A stretch of DNA of 64,000 bases. Source: Nostoc sp. CHAB 5834 (lineage in GTDB: Bacteria; Cyanobacteriota; Cyanobacteriia; Cyanobacteriales; Nostocaceae). Under the pieces are notes generated by a model. It was not told the origin of the DNA. It did not search any database and was given only the letters and a program-made list of their open reading frames with translations. The stretch spans positions 1-64,000 of the forward strand of contig JAIVFU010000026.1 of assembly GCA_020829485.1 (NCBI GenBank). Direction: 5' to 3'. The translations under genes were made by a program, and so were the position numbers. Below, piece by piece: positions 55,788 to 64,000 of this stretch; the stretch's first letter is position 1; every line of letters begins with the position of its first letter.

Positions 55788-56867
55788 ATGCAAATTAAAA
55801 GTACATTAGCTTACAACACAGTGCAACTATCACCTAATCAACGAGTAGCTATCTTGCTACATGAAGGAATTATTGGAACTCACGGCAAAACAGGGCTAGC
55901 AATTTTACGTTACAGTGAAGCCCCAATCGTAGCCGTAATCGATCGCGAGTGTGCTGGCAAATCCTTACCAGAATTAACTAATATCAAGCGTGATGTGCCA
56001 ATAGTGGCATCGGTAGCCGCAGCCCTTGAATACAAGCCAGAAGTCTTGGTAATAGGCATTGCCCCAGGAGGTGGTGCTGTACCAGATGATTACTGGTTGG
56101 AAATTAAAGACGCTCTAGCAGCTGGAATGTCGCTGGTAAATGGTTTACATACACCAATGGCGAACATACCAGAGTTAAATGCACTGCTCAAATCAGGGCA
56201 AGTAATTTGGGATGTACGCAAAGAGCCACCTAATATAAGTGTTGCTAGTGGAATGGCACGTACCCTTTCCTGTCGGCGGGTGTTGACAGTGGGAACCGAC
56301 ATGGCGATCGGTAAAATGTCAACTAGTCTAGAGTTACATTGGGCAGCAAAACAGCGAGGCTGGCGTTCTAAATTCCTCGCCACCGGTCAAACTGGGGTGA
56401 TGTTAGAAGGGGATGGTGTGCCTTTAGATGCCGTGCGGGTAGACTTTGCCGCCGGTGCTGTGGAACAGATAGTTATGCGCTATGGCAAAAACTACGACAT
56501 TTTGCACATTGAAGGACAAGGTTCACTGCTACACCCTGGTTCAACGGCAACCTTACCCCTAATCCGTGGTTCGCAACCAACCCAACTGCTGTTAGCACAT
56601 CGCGCAAGACAAGTTCATGTACGTAATCATCCCCATGTACTTATTCCGCCTTTACCAGAAGTAATTCGGCTTTATGAAACTGTTGCTAGTGCTGGTGGTG
56701 CTTTTGCAAGTGTTTCTGTAGTGGGGATAGCGCTGAACACAGCCCATTTAGATGAATCTGCGGCAGAGGAAAGCATCGCTCAAACAATAGCAGAAACCGG
56801 GCTACCTTGCACAGATGTAGTCCGCTTTGATGCCAATGTGCTTTTGGATGCGGTGATGAAGAATTAG
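55788..56867 (+). CDS. DUF1611 protein, DgcN-like D-glutamate N-acetyltransferase
   Basis: About 359 residues from ATG 55788 (MQIKSTLAYNTV); a GTG at 55764 is an alternative. N-terminal Rossmann-like VAILLHEGIIGTHGKTGLAIL, a P-loop-like GTDMAIGKMSTSL and the family block HIEGQGSLLHPGS. DUF1611 proteins were linked to DgcN, which N-acetylates D-glutamate before racemisation by DgcA. Encoded just after the epimerase. A hairpin terminator (56928-56966) follows. Confidence 0.75.
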   Translation: MQIKSTLAYNTVQLSPNQRVAILLHEGIIGTHGKTGLAILRYSEAPIVAVIDRECAGKSLPELTNIKRDVPIVASVAAALEYKPEVLVIGIAPGGGAVPDDYWLEIKDALAAGMSLVNGLHTPMANIPELNALLKSGQVIWDVRKEPPNISVASGMARTLSCRRVLTVGTDMAIGKMSTSLELHWAAKQRGWRSKFLATGQTGVMLEGDGVPLDAVRVDFAAGAVEQIVMRYGKNYDILHIEGQGSLLHPGSTATLPLIRGSQPTQLLLAHRARQVHVRNHPHVLIPPLPEVIRLYETVASAGGAFASVSVVGIALNTAHLDESAAEESIAQTIAETGLPCTDVVRFDANVLLDAVMKN

Positions 56868-56927
56868 ATGTAGATTTTACTTCATCCAAAAACCATTGCA
56901 ATATTACAAACGCTAAATGCGATTACT

Positions 56928-56974
56928 AGTAGAGACACAAAATCGTTACGCTAACGTGTCTCTACTCTTTTATT
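56928..56974 (+). terminator. Terminator after the dgcA-dgcN-like pair
   Basis: AGTAGAGACAC and GTGTCTCTACT form a perfect 11-bp stem with a 17-base loop, followed by T-rich CTTTTATTTT. It may also belong to the dispersed GAGAC repeat family. Confidence 0.65.
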
Positions 56975-57096
56975 TTGCGATTAAAAAAATTGCGTAATAT
57001 ATGGCGCTTTCGGCGGCTGGAGGAGCTTTGCCTAAATCTCTTATACCTGATAAGCAACTTTTATGAGAGCCATTAAACTTTTTTTGTCAAGTCCTA

Positions 57097-57125
57097 TTGA
57101 CGTTTTGTAACAATATTGTTAAATT
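57097..57125 (+). promoter_or_regulatory. Candidate sigma-70-type promoter of psb34
   Basis: TTGACG (57097-57102) and TAAATT (57120-57125) have a 17-base spacer and stand 34 bases before the psb34 ATG. Adequate but not perfect match to consensus. Confidence 0.4.
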
Positions 57126-57158
57126 TAGTTACATAAACAAACAAAAAAGAGAAAAATT

Positions 57159-57329
57159 ATGTATACAACAATAAATGAAGACGGCATCCTCAATAACTAC
57201 GCAGCTGAACCCAAGATGTATTACGCCGAGTACCCGGCAATTTGGGAACAACGTAAATATGTTTTACAGGCTCTTTTTGCGACTTTAATTGTCACAACTA
57301 TAGTTTTGGTTGGTTTTACCGTTAGCTAA
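57159..57329 (+). CDS. psb34: Photosystem II assembly protein Psb34-like (HLIP-related)
   Basis: A 56-residue peptide, MYTTINEDGILNNYAAEPK followed by MYYAEYPAIWEQRKYVL and one membrane helix (ALFATLIVTTIVLVGFTV). The pattern of T.E.G.LNN.A.EPK.Y..(E/Q)YP then one helix matches Psb34 (Ssl1498 in Synechocystis), a high-light-inducible-like helper in PSII assembly. Its own promoter candidate and terminator show it is monocistronic. Confidence 0.75.
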   Translation: MYTTINEDGILNNYAAEPKMYYAEYPAIWEQRKYVLQALFATLIVTTIVLVGFTVS

Positions 57330-57385
57330 GATTTTTTAGATATCGGTATCGCTATATCTCATCGTCATTCGTACCTCTCTCTCTT

Positions 57386-57420
57386 ACCTCGGTTAGTTTC
57401 GCCGGGGTTTTTTGTTTTTT
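57386..57420 (+). terminator. Rho-independent terminator after psb34
   Basis: ACCTCGG and CCGGGGT make a 7-bp stem (one G-U pair) with a 9-base loop, followed by a T tract running to 57420. Confidence 0.85.
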
Positions 57421-57529
57421 AATTCTGTGCGTTGGCTTTAACCGTCGTAGGCATCGCATCCAAAACAGCGACGTTGTAAAATAACTGCGATCGCTCATAA
57501 AATAAAGACAAATCAATAAAGGGGTGTTT

Positions 57530-58276
57530 ATGACAACCCAACTCGGTGAAAGTAAATCTTCAACAGAACTGGTAATATCTTGGGAAGCGTTGCCCGCAGA
57601 TTTTCACCTAGAGGATGAACCAGTGGAAAATACAGGTCAGCCACTATTAGCTGGTGCTTTGCGCGAAAGCCTAGAGATAAGTGGTTTCATCCAACCGCAG
57701 ATGTTGATAGCCTCGAATTTTGGACTTTGTGCAACAATAAACGGACAATTTGTTGCTAAAGCACCCGACTGGGTTTATGTACCATCGGTAAATCAAGTTT
57801 TAAGAGAACGCAAAAGCTATACATCCAATTTAGATGGGGATATTCCGGCAATTGTGATGGAATTTCTATCTGACGCTGAGGGTGGAGAATACTCTTTTAA
57901 GCGAACCTATCCACCAGGAAAATGGTTTTTTTATGAGCAGATTGTTCAAGTTCCAATTTATGTAATTTTTGACCCAAATGGCGGTTTGTTAGAATTTTAC
58001 CAACTGGAAAACAGCCGCTACGAGTTAAAGCAACCGGATGAAAATGGTCGTCATTGGATTGATTCAATGGGTTTATTTCTGGGAACTTGGCAAGGAACAA
58101 AGGAAGCTAGAACTGGTTACTGGTTGCGGTGGTGGGATAAGGCAGGTAATTTGTTGCTTTGGGCGGTAGAGCAAATTGAACAGGAACGCCAGCGTACCGA
58201 ACAGGAACGCCAACAAAAAGAACGGCTAATTGCCTATTTACAATCTCAAGGTATTGATCCAAATAATTTGCATTAG
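57530..58276 (+). CDS. Uma2 family (DUF820) endonuclease-like protein
   Basis: About 248 residues from ATG 57530, with AAGGGG 6 bases before the start. Core motifs are KAPDWVYVPSV, DGDIPAIVMEFLSDAEGGEYS, VPIYVIFDPNGG, then an Ala/Glu/Gln/Arg coiled-coil tail ending LIAYLQSQGIDPNNL. Fifth Uma2 copy in the window. Confidence 0.8.
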   Translation: MTTQLGESKSSTELVISWEALPADFHLEDEPVENTGQPLLAGALRESLEISGFIQPQMLIASNFGLCATINGQFVAKAPDWVYVPSVNQVLRERKSYTSNLDGDIPAIVMEFLSDAEGGEYSFKRTYPPGKWFFYEQIVQVPIYVIFDPNGGLLEFYQLENSRYELKQPDENGRHWIDSMGLFLGTWQGTKEARTGYWLRWWDKAGNLLLWAVEQIEQERQRTEQERQQKERLIAYLQSQGIDPNNLH

Positions 58277-58815
58277 CATAAGTAAGTCGGTGTGAATAAT
58301 TCAAACTATGTGTTTTTTAATGTAAAATTATTGTAATCCAGTTTGTAGTAAGGACTTCAGTCCTTCTTTTAGGACTAAAGTCCTTACTACAAACATGCAA
58401 ATTATTTTCGCCGTACTACTTACTATAGACCAAATTTTCAAGTATTTGAGTGACTTAGTTTAAGCAAACAAGTGCTGGGGTACGTCAGCCCCTTTGGGGA
58501 AGTCAAAAGTCAAAATTAATAATCCCCATAAATAAATTTACTTGCTCTGTATCATTAGGAAACTCCAAAAAATAAATTATTCCACTTAAAGTCGTTGACT
58601 GTTGACTGTTGACTGAAAACTCGTGAACCGTCAACGGTCAACAGTGAACAATAGCAATGGAATATTTTTTTACTTGGAAGTCCCTTAGTCTGTTTTGGTC
58701 AGCTAACAGTTCGCGCTTGGGCATACTGCCTCACAAAAAATACATCACTATATGCGTATTTTGCTAATTGCTCATAAAATTTAAAAAAGAGCCTTTTGCA
58801 TACGTGGGCCTAAGC
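58277..58815. other. Repeat-containing intergenic region
   Basis: A 17-bp-arm inverted repeat (58341-58394, GTTTGTAGTAAGGACTT and its complement) and TTGACTG-type heptamers around 58590-58640 occupy it. No gene. The M48 gene start lies at 58816. Confidence 0.55.
58341..58394. repeat. 54-bp palindromic repeat
   Basis: GTTTGTAGTAAGGACTT (58341-58357) and its exact complement (58378-58394) flank further inner pairs AGTCCTT/AGGACT. Related sequences lie at 49700-49725. Confidence 0.75.
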
Positions 58816-60450
58816 ATGAAACGAATCTGGAAGTCTTTACTGCCAGCTTGGAAGTGGGTATTACTTTCAGCTGCTACATCAATTTTGATAATCCTGACGC
58901 AGGTAACTTTACCCCTTTTGGCACAAGAACCTCCTGCTTCTACCACTATTGAAACGACAAAGCCCAGTTCAGAAACAACTAAAGTCCAAAAGTTACGGGA
59001 AGCGCTGCAACGTTCATCAACGCCAGAAGCGCCAAAACCCACCCCTGAAGTTTCCGAACCGAAAAAGCCAGAGTCGCCACCAGAACCCCCACTCAGCCCG
59101 GAAGAACTCACCCGTCAGCTAAAATTTATAGAAGCGGATAGACTTTATCTGGCGGGAAAAATCCCAGAGGCGGAAAAAATTTACCGCGAGGTTAAGCAAC
59201 CTTTTGCTAAAACATCAGATAATCAACAGCGTAAAGCTGCCATACTCGACCCCACGCAACTATCCCCAGGAGGCAAAGTCTACTGGCGAGAATCAGAGGC
59301 GGGGATAGCACAAAAGTTGCAAACAAAAACTTTAGTACCTCTGCAACTATTAGTTGAGCAATATCCTGAATTTATCCCTGGTCATATCCGATATGCTGAA
59401 GTATTGAAACAATACGATCGCACTAAAGAAGCATTAGATATATTAGAACGGGCTTCTTCACTGTATCCAGACCAACCAGAATTAATTAAAGCTAGAGTTA
59501 CAGCCCTAGCTGATGATAAAAAATGGATGGAAGCGTCTTTAGCGGCGCGTCAATTTGCTATTCTCAACCCGAAAAATCCCCAAGCGCCTGAGTTTACAAA
59601 ACTAGCAGAGGAAAATCTGAACCGTTACAAATCTTATACACAAGGAGAAATTAGAGGCAATGTCATCGGTAATATTATTACAGGTGCTTTAGGTTATGCC
59701 GTCACCGGTAGTCTGCTTGGGCCGTTTTCTGCCCTTGATTCTACCATTATGCTGCTACAGGGTGAACAAGCCATAGGTGAGTCGGTGGCAAAGCAAGCAA
59801 AAAAACAGATGGGTGTAATTATAGACGGAGATATTTTAGCATACGTCAATGAAATTGGGCAGAAATTGGCGAAGGTAGGAGGACGGGACGAGTTTAAATA
59901 CGAATTCTTTGTGATTCCAGAGGAAAGCCTTAACGCCTTTGCATTACCTGGGGGTAAAATTTTTATTAATGCAGGTGCGATCGCTAAAACTAATTCCGAA
60001 GCAGAATTAGCTGGGTTAATCGGTCATGAATTATCCCATGTAGTTTTATCCCACGGTTTTCAATTAGTCAGCCAAGGCAACCTAATCTCTAATGTTACCC
60101 AGTATATACCTCTGGGTGGCACCATCGGTCAACTTTTTGCACTAAGTTACGGCCGCGACATGGAACGTCAGGCAGATAATCTCGGCACACGCCTAATTGT
60201 TGCCACTGGCTACGCTGCTGATGGTTTACGTAACTTAATGGTGACACTAGAAAAACAGCAAAAAAATGCTCCTCCTAGTTGGTTATCTTCGCACCCAGGC
60301 GGTAATGAGCGAGTTAGTTATTTAGAAAACCTGATTACCCGTAGTAGCTACAACCGTTACGCCTATGAAGGAGTGGCGCGTCATCTAGAAATTAAAGCAC
60401 GGGTGAAAAAGCTACTCGAAGAGAAAAAAGCAAGAGAGGAAAAAAAATAG
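58816..60450 (+). CDS. M48 family metallopeptidase with N-terminal TPR-like region
   Basis: About 544 residues from ATG 58816 (MKRIWKSLLPAWKWVLL), after which an N-terminal hydrophobic segment (SAATSILIILTQVTLPLL) acts as a signal peptide or anchor. A Pro/Glu-rich linker and TPR-like helices follow. The M48 domain (about 330-500) has GLIGHELSHVVLSHG (HExxH), then DMERQADNLG giving the third zinc ligand. Loose relatives are BepA/YfgC, which assist outer-membrane protein quality control. Confidence 0.88.
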   Translation: MKRIWKSLLPAWKWVLLSAATSILIILTQVTLPLLAQEPPASTTIETTKPSSETTKVQKLREALQRSSTPEAPKPTPEVSEPKKPESPPEPPLSPEELTRQLKFIEADRLYLAGKIPEAEKIYREVKQPFAKTSDNQQRKAAILDPTQLSPGGKVYWRESEAGIAQKLQTKTLVPLQLLVEQYPEFIPGHIRYAEVLKQYDRTKEALDILERASSLYPDQPELIKARVTALADDKKWMEASLAARQFAILNPKNPQAPEFTKLAEENLNRYKSYTQGEIRGNVIGNIITGALGYAVTGSLLGPFSALDSTIMLLQGEQAIGESVAKQAKKQMGVIIDGDILAYVNEIGQKLAKVGGRDEFKYEFFVIPEESLNAFALPGGKIFINAGAIAKTNSEAELAGLIGHELSHVVLSHGFQLVSQGNLISNVTQYIPLGGTIGQLFALSYGRDMERQADNLGTRLIVATGYAADGLRNLMVTLEKQQKNAPPSWLSSHPGGNERVSYLENLITRSSYNRYAYEGVARHLEIKARVKKLLEEKKAREEKK

Positions 60451-60493
60451 TGTTTTTGATGAATCAAAACATAGAATTATTCGTCACTTAAAC

Positions 60494-60731
60494 TAAGCTG
60501 GTGCGCGTCTAAAGTATATAAACACTCTTGATGGGCGTTGACTGTTGACTGTTGACTGTTGACTGTTGACTGTTGACTGTTGATGGTTGACTGCTAAACT
60601 AGCCAAAACATTGTGTTTCCTGTCATCAGTCATCAGTCATCAGTCATCAGTCATCAGTCATCAGTCATCAGTCATCAGTCATCAGTCATCAGTCATCAGA
60701 TAAATGTACAAATTAAATGTGTAACAGCTTA
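60494..60731. repeat. Dispersed element with TTGACTG and GTCATCA arrays, copy B
   Basis: Same layout and flanks as 23652-23822. It has about six GTTGACT copies (60537-60578), a spacer, and then GTCATCA eleven times plus one base (60622-60699). The right flank TAAATGTACAA ... GTAACAGCTTA is shared. Confidence 0.8.
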
Positions 60732-60766
60732 TCAGTTCCCTACTTATTTCTACTGGAGGATGATTT

Positions 60767-61558
60767 ATGCCATCACAACTGCTTCGATTGATATCTTTGG
60801 GTAGTCTTGGCTTATCTTTGTGTCTCGGCAATTCCGTAGCAATGGCGCAATATGATTCTACTGGCGATGGCGTTGTCGTACCAACAGTACCATCAGATGG
60901 GTCATCAGTACCAACAGACACATCAACACCAATAGACACATCAACAGGTATACCAACTTCACCGTCACCTGACGGTACAACTCGGTTTACCTGTCAGACT
61001 TACAATGGTCAGTATACCGTTATGTATCAGCCACAAAGTCAACCAGGGCAATACTTTGCTTGGGCTGCGCCTGCGGCTTTGGGCGGTGGTTGGGATGCAC
61101 AAAGGCGTTGTACAGCAATTGCCAGTCGTTTAGAACAGTATCGCCCAGATGGCTTACAAGAACTTCAGACATCTGTCGAAAATAACGAAAATATTGTCTG
61201 CGTCACAACAGAAGCTAACCCAACCTGTAGAATTGTGCTGACAGTACCGCGTGGGAAAGATCCTGTTGTTATCCGTAATAGTATTTTTCAGAACTTGACT
61301 ACTGCTGACAGTGGACAACAGACTATAGCCGTTAACACTTATGGCGATCGCAGTCGTGGAGCCAACGAATTATATAATTTAGGACGCACACTTCTAGGCG
61401 GTGGCAATAATCGGGTTAGTTCGTCTAGAAATGGGATTAATCTGAAACCTTTCCTCGATCGCAAAGATGGTGGTACTGGAAACAATTTGCGGAGTGGAGT
61501 AGCAATTCGTCGTCAGTCACAGCCTAATGTTCGCTTAAATCCTGGTAAGTTCCGCTAA
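60767..61558 (+). CDS. COP23-domain protein (circadian oscillating polypeptide-like)
   Basis: The 263-residue protein has a signal peptide (LLRLISLGSLGLSLCLGNSV, cleaved near AMAQ) followed by a Thr/Pro/Ser-rich segment. The COP23 domain reads FTCQTYNGQYTVMYQPQ ... YFAWAAPAALGGGWDAQRRC ... ENNENIVCVTTEANPTCRIVLTVP. Four cysteines likely make disulfides. Role unknown; the founding protein is membrane-associated and circadian. Confidence 0.85.
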   Translation: MPSQLLRLISLGSLGLSLCLGNSVAMAQYDSTGDGVVVPTVPSDGSSVPTDTSTPIDTSTGIPTSPSPDGTTRFTCQTYNGQYTVMYQPQSQPGQYFAWAAPAALGGGWDAQRRCTAIASRLEQYRPDGLQELQTSVENNENIVCVTTEANPTCRIVLTVPRGKDPVVIRNSIFQNLTTADSGQQTIAVNTYGDRSRGANELYNLGRTLLGGGNNRVSSSRNGINLKPFLDRKDGGTGNNLRSGVAIRRQSQPNVRLNPGKFR

Positions 61559-61651
61559 TATTTGAATTACTTAACAAGTCGGAACAATTTCACCAAATCC
61601 AAAAGATATCGTTGTTTATGTCACGGCAATCCTAAAATACAGATTTACATT

Positions 61652-61680
61652 AAGGTGGGTAAACAGCCCACCTTATTTTA
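61652..61680 (+). terminator. Terminator downstream of the COP23 gene
   Basis: AAGGTGGG and CCCACCTT make a perfect 8-bp stem with a 7-base loop, followed by ATTTTA. Confidence 0.6.
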
Positions 61681-61822
61681 TATGCGGTGAAAGACTTCTT
61701 GGGGTTTAGTAATTAAGCAACCGGACATGATAACTCCATTAATGAAAAATATCTAACCATTGCTGAATTTACAGAGGTGAGCGTGTAGTAAAATTTGCTC
61801 ACCTCTGTCCATAACGTTGAAC

Positions 61823-61927
61823 ATGGCTTTACACTTATCCGGTCAAAATCTCCGAGGACGCAACTTCAAAGGTCGGAAAAAACTTGTGGGTGTAAATAAA
61901 TTTGATCTAAAAAATTTGACTTTCTAG
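61823..61927 (+). pseudogene. Pentapeptide-repeat protein fragment
   Basis: A 34-codon frame begins MALHLSGQNLRGRNFKGR, the usual N-terminus of large Nostoc pentapeptide-repeat proteins, then turns into non-repeat sequence and stops. I read it as a 5' remnant; a real small gene is unlikely. Confidence 0.5.
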
Positions 61928-62005
61928 TGGGATTTACAAGTTAAGTCATTCAATAGTAATCTTCTAGTGTCAATATTTACGCAAGAAGGTCTTGATTTCA
62001 GGAAT

Positions 62006-62443
62006 ATGATGAACTTTAAAATCCAGGGCTTTTTTACGACGTTAATAATTGGTACTGTGTCAGCGTTGACCATTTCAGATGCTATCTCTCAAAAGGTGAA
62101 CGCCCAAACTACGCCTTCTTGTAATAATGCAACCATAAAAGGTAACTATGGAAGTACATTTAGTGGGACGGCCATAGGATTTCCTGTAGCTGGAGTTGGT
62201 TTAGTCAAAGTTGATGGAAGGGGAAATTTTCAAGGAACACAGACTAGTAGCGCTAACGGTAGTGTAACTAAAAACCAAACAAATTCAGGAACCTATAGTG
62301 TTAAACCAGATTGTACTGTGCAAATAGTATACACAGATGGTACTACTTCAAGCGGTACTATTGTTGATGGTGGCAAGGAAATCTTTCTTTTGCAAACCGA
62401 TTCAGGTACAGTAATTGTTGAGACTTGGAAAAAAGTGAACTGA
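62006..62443 (+). CDS. Secreted hypothetical protein
   Basis: About 145 residues from ATG 62006, with CAGGAAT just ahead. A signal peptide (IQGFFTTLIIGTVSALTISD, cut near VNAQ) leads to a Gly/Thr/Ser-rich beta-strand protein: IKGNYGSTFSGTAIG, GLVKVDGRGNFQGTQTSS and SGTYSVKPDCTVQIVYTDGT. Two cysteines may pair. Such small all-beta secreted proteins are common in Nostoc; function unknown. Confidence 0.65.
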   Translation: MMNFKIQGFFTTLIIGTVSALTISDAISQKVNAQTTPSCNNATIKGNYGSTFSGTAIGFPVAGVGLVKVDGRGNFQGTQTSSANGSVTKNQTNSGTYSVKPDCTVQIVYTDGTTSSGTIVDGGKEIFLLQTDSGTVIVETWKKVN

Positions 62444-62918
62444 TTCACTCCATCTGTCCCAACGCTTAAAAATTAATGGGCGAAGGCGGAGTTCGTTTGT
62501 GTCGCTGCGAATTCCATTGCCTTGATATCATGTCTGCTTAATTACTTATTAAACTCGAAGAACCCGACCCAATACGGTTCGGTTAACATGTTTATTCGTC
62601 GGAGATCCCCCAACCCCCCTTAAAAAGCAGGGCTGTTTCATTCCCTAAAAGGCGCTGATTTACAAGCGTTTCAAGCAAAAAAACCAGGTGACTAAAAAAT
62701 CTGATTGGGCAAGAAAATGGTGAACGCACTTAAATTTGCTGGTTGAGGTGGTAGTTTTTCTTTTTCCCACTCAAGCAAATTTCTGACTCATACTCTTGAC
62801 AAAATCCCTAAGAGATCGAATGAAACAGCCCTGCCTTTATAAGGGGAGGGTTAGGGTGGGGTAAAATACTTTCTTCATTCTCAGGTAGCTTGGGAATGTA
62901 GAGTTGAGTTTTTCCAAA
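62444..62918. other. Intergenic region with a MITE-like insertion
   Basis: A 475-bp gap. The outer part is a CCCCAACCCCCCTTA / TAAGGGGAGGGTTAGGGTGGGG palindromic repeat that appears to be split by the element at 62627-62834. No gene. Confidence 0.6.
62627..62834. mobile_element. 208-bp MITE-like element with 17-bp perfect terminal repeats
   Basis: GCAGGGCTGTTTCATTC (62627-62643) and its exact complement (62818-62834). The interior has no coding capacity. It sits inside a dispersed CCCC/GGGG palindrome, a nested insertion. The ends resemble termini of a larger transposon, so it is probably moved in trans. Confidence 0.8.
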
Positions 62919-64000
62919 ATGTCTTTAACTGAAGAAATTCTTTCCCAATTACCAGGCGATGTTTTAGCAGGGTTACGCCAAAGCGATCGCATTCTAACAT
63001 CTCTGCGCGAAAACTCCGCACCAGTACCAACGTTAGTTAAAGAAAATCAACAGCCTTTAGGCGTTGCAGACAACGATGTGCTTATCTGCGGTGGCACTTT
63101 GGGTATTTTAATTGGTTGCGCCTTAGCGGTGAAGGGACTGCGGGTGATGTTGATGGAACGGGGTATTTTGCGGGGGAGGGAACAAGAGTGGAATATTTCT
63201 CGCAAAGAATTAGATGTGTTTGTGGAATTAAACTTGCTGACTGAGGAAGAATTAGAGAGTGCGATCGCAACTCAATATAACCCAGCGCGAGTTAGTTTTG
63301 CTGGCGGTACAGAGGTTTGGGTAGAGGATGTTTTGAATATTGGTGTAGATCCAGTTTATCTATTAACTACTTTGAAAACCCGATTTCTCACCGCAGGTGG
63401 AAAGTTGTTAGAAAACACACCCTTTACTGAAGCGGTGGTTCATCCAGATGGGGTGATGGTAAATAACCAATTCAAAACTCGGTTGTTAATCGATGCAATG
63501 GGACATCTTTCACCGATCACTCAACAAGCACGTCAAGGCAAAAAACCAGACGCACTATGCTTAGTTGTAGGAAGTTGCGCCCAAGGTTTTGCGGAAAATA
63601 ACTCAGGCGACTTGTTATTATCATTTACACCTTTGCAAAATCAATGTCAGTACTTCTGGGAAGCTTTTCCAGCCAGAGATGGCAGAACAACTTACTTGTT
63701 TACTTACATGGATGCAGATCCCCAACGTTTAAGTTTAGAAGCTTTATTTGAGGAATATCTGCGTCTTTTACCAGAATATCAGGGAGTGGAGTTGAGCAAA
63801 CTGAAAATTCAGCGATCGCTATTTGGTTTCTTTCCTACCTATCGCCAAAGCCCCATCAAAACCCCTTGGAGTCGCATTGTAACAGTGGGAGATAGCAGTG
63901 GTAGTCAATCTCCCTTGAGTTTTGGTGGTTTTGGCGCAATGGTGCGTCACCTGAAGCGTTTAACGTTTGGCATCTACGAAGCACTGGAAACAGAACAATT
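62919..64000 (+). CDS. cruP: CruP/CruA-like lycopene cyclase family FAD-dependent protein (partial)
   Basis: The gene starts at ATG 62919 and is open to the window end (360 codons seen). DVLICGGTLGILIGCALAVKG is the FAD-binding motif. GREQEWNISRKEL and the later SPLSFGGFGAMVRHLKRL are family signatures of CruA/CruP; the first is especially like CruP of plants and cyanobacteria. CruP is a paralogue of lycopene cyclase CruA, linked to carotenoid and oxidative-stress balance. The C-terminus lies beyond the window. Confidence 0.78.
   Translation, partial: MSLTEEILSQLPGDVLAGLRQSDRILTSLRENSAPVPTLVKENQQPLGVADNDVLICGGTLGILIGCALAVKGLRVMLMERGILRGREQEWNISRKELDVFVELNLLTEEELESAIATQYNPARVSFAGGTEVWVEDVLNIGVDPVYLLTTLKTRFLTAGGKLLENTPFTEAVVHPDGVMVNNQFKTRLLIDAMGHLSPITQQARQGKKPDALCLVVGSCAQGFAENNSGDLLLSFTPLQNQCQYFWEAFPARDGRTTYLFTYMDADPQRLSLEALFEEYLRLLPEYQGVELSKLKIQRSLFGFFPTYRQSPIKTPWSRIVTVGDSSGSQSPLSFGGFGAMVRHLKRLTFGIYEALETEQ

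Overview
The window comes from the chromosome of a filamentous, probably heterocyst-forming cyanobacterium of the Nostoc/Anabaena/Calothrix type. The evidence is the very frequent GCGATCGC (HIP1) octamer, a cytochrome b6f gene pair (petC-petA), a Psb34-like photosystem II assembly peptide, a tocopherol cyclase, a CruP-type carotenoid enzyme, five Uma2 endonuclease-like genes, and dense short tandem heptamers and palindromic repeats. GC is about 40-42% throughout, except for one GC-rich oxidoreductase gene at 19.3-20.3 kb that looks imported.

Layout. 0-3 kb: truncated methyltransferase, MazEF toxin-antitoxin pair, a DUF4926/DUF6883-like pair and a Gly/Ala-rich small membrane protein, with a 121-bp inverted-repeat element. 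3-8.4 kb: saccharopine dehydrogenase-like oxidoreductase, then the type IV pilus genes pilC, pilT and a pilB that keeps only its C-terminal half. 8.7-13.7 kb: grpE, a dnaK cut off after about 144 residues, a 1-kb non-coding hairpin-rich island, then dnaJ-tusA-rsgA with overlapping start/stop codons. 13.9-20.3 kb: two Uma2 genes, a GH57 branching enzyme, a DUF6888/DUF6887 pair, a third Uma2 and the GC-rich PRISE-type reductase. 20.4-26.4 kb: petC-petA with a terminator, DUF3067, tatC and a classical SDR. 26.5-28.5 kb: a 62-bp tandem array, a MITE-like element and a lone tnpB (IS200/IS605 group).

28.9-39.3 kb reads like a conflict/defence-type island: an AAA-type ATPase next to a giant STAND NTPase with 14 WD40 blades, VapBC, a small membrane protein, an alpha/beta hydrolase, a Uma2 gene and a DUF433/DUF5615 pair whose toxin is frameshifted. 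39.4-50 kb: tRNA-Arg(CCT), tocopherol cyclase, a J-domain/TPR protein, a secreted three-repeat protein, two tandem metallophosphoesterases, a pentapeptide protein, an epoxide-hydrolase-like enzyme, an internally deleted IS4-type transposase remnant and MTA phosphorylase. 50-57.3 kb: a third metallophosphoesterase, a divergent cytosine-deaminase-like/nucleoside-hydrolase pair, a TPR membrane protein, a NUDIX hydrolase, a dgcA-dgcN-like D-glutamate pair and psb34. 57.5-64 kb: Uma2, an M48 metalloprotease with TPRs, a COP23 protein, a secreted protein and the start of cruP, which runs off the end.

The most striking theme is that small mobile repeats have been absorbed into reading frames. A 48-bp insert sits in one WD40 blade, a shared 34-bp repeat lies both in the tocopherol cyclase gene and at the tail of the STAND gene, and low-complexity inserts occur in rsgA and the STAND gene. 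A repeat also shared with the dnaK-dnaJ island forms the junction between the ATPase and STAND genes. Several MITE-like elements with perfect terminal repeats, one with an 8-bp target duplication, are mapped below. No CRISPR array or rRNA was seen. All family names rest on motif recognition from the translated sequence; no database search was run.
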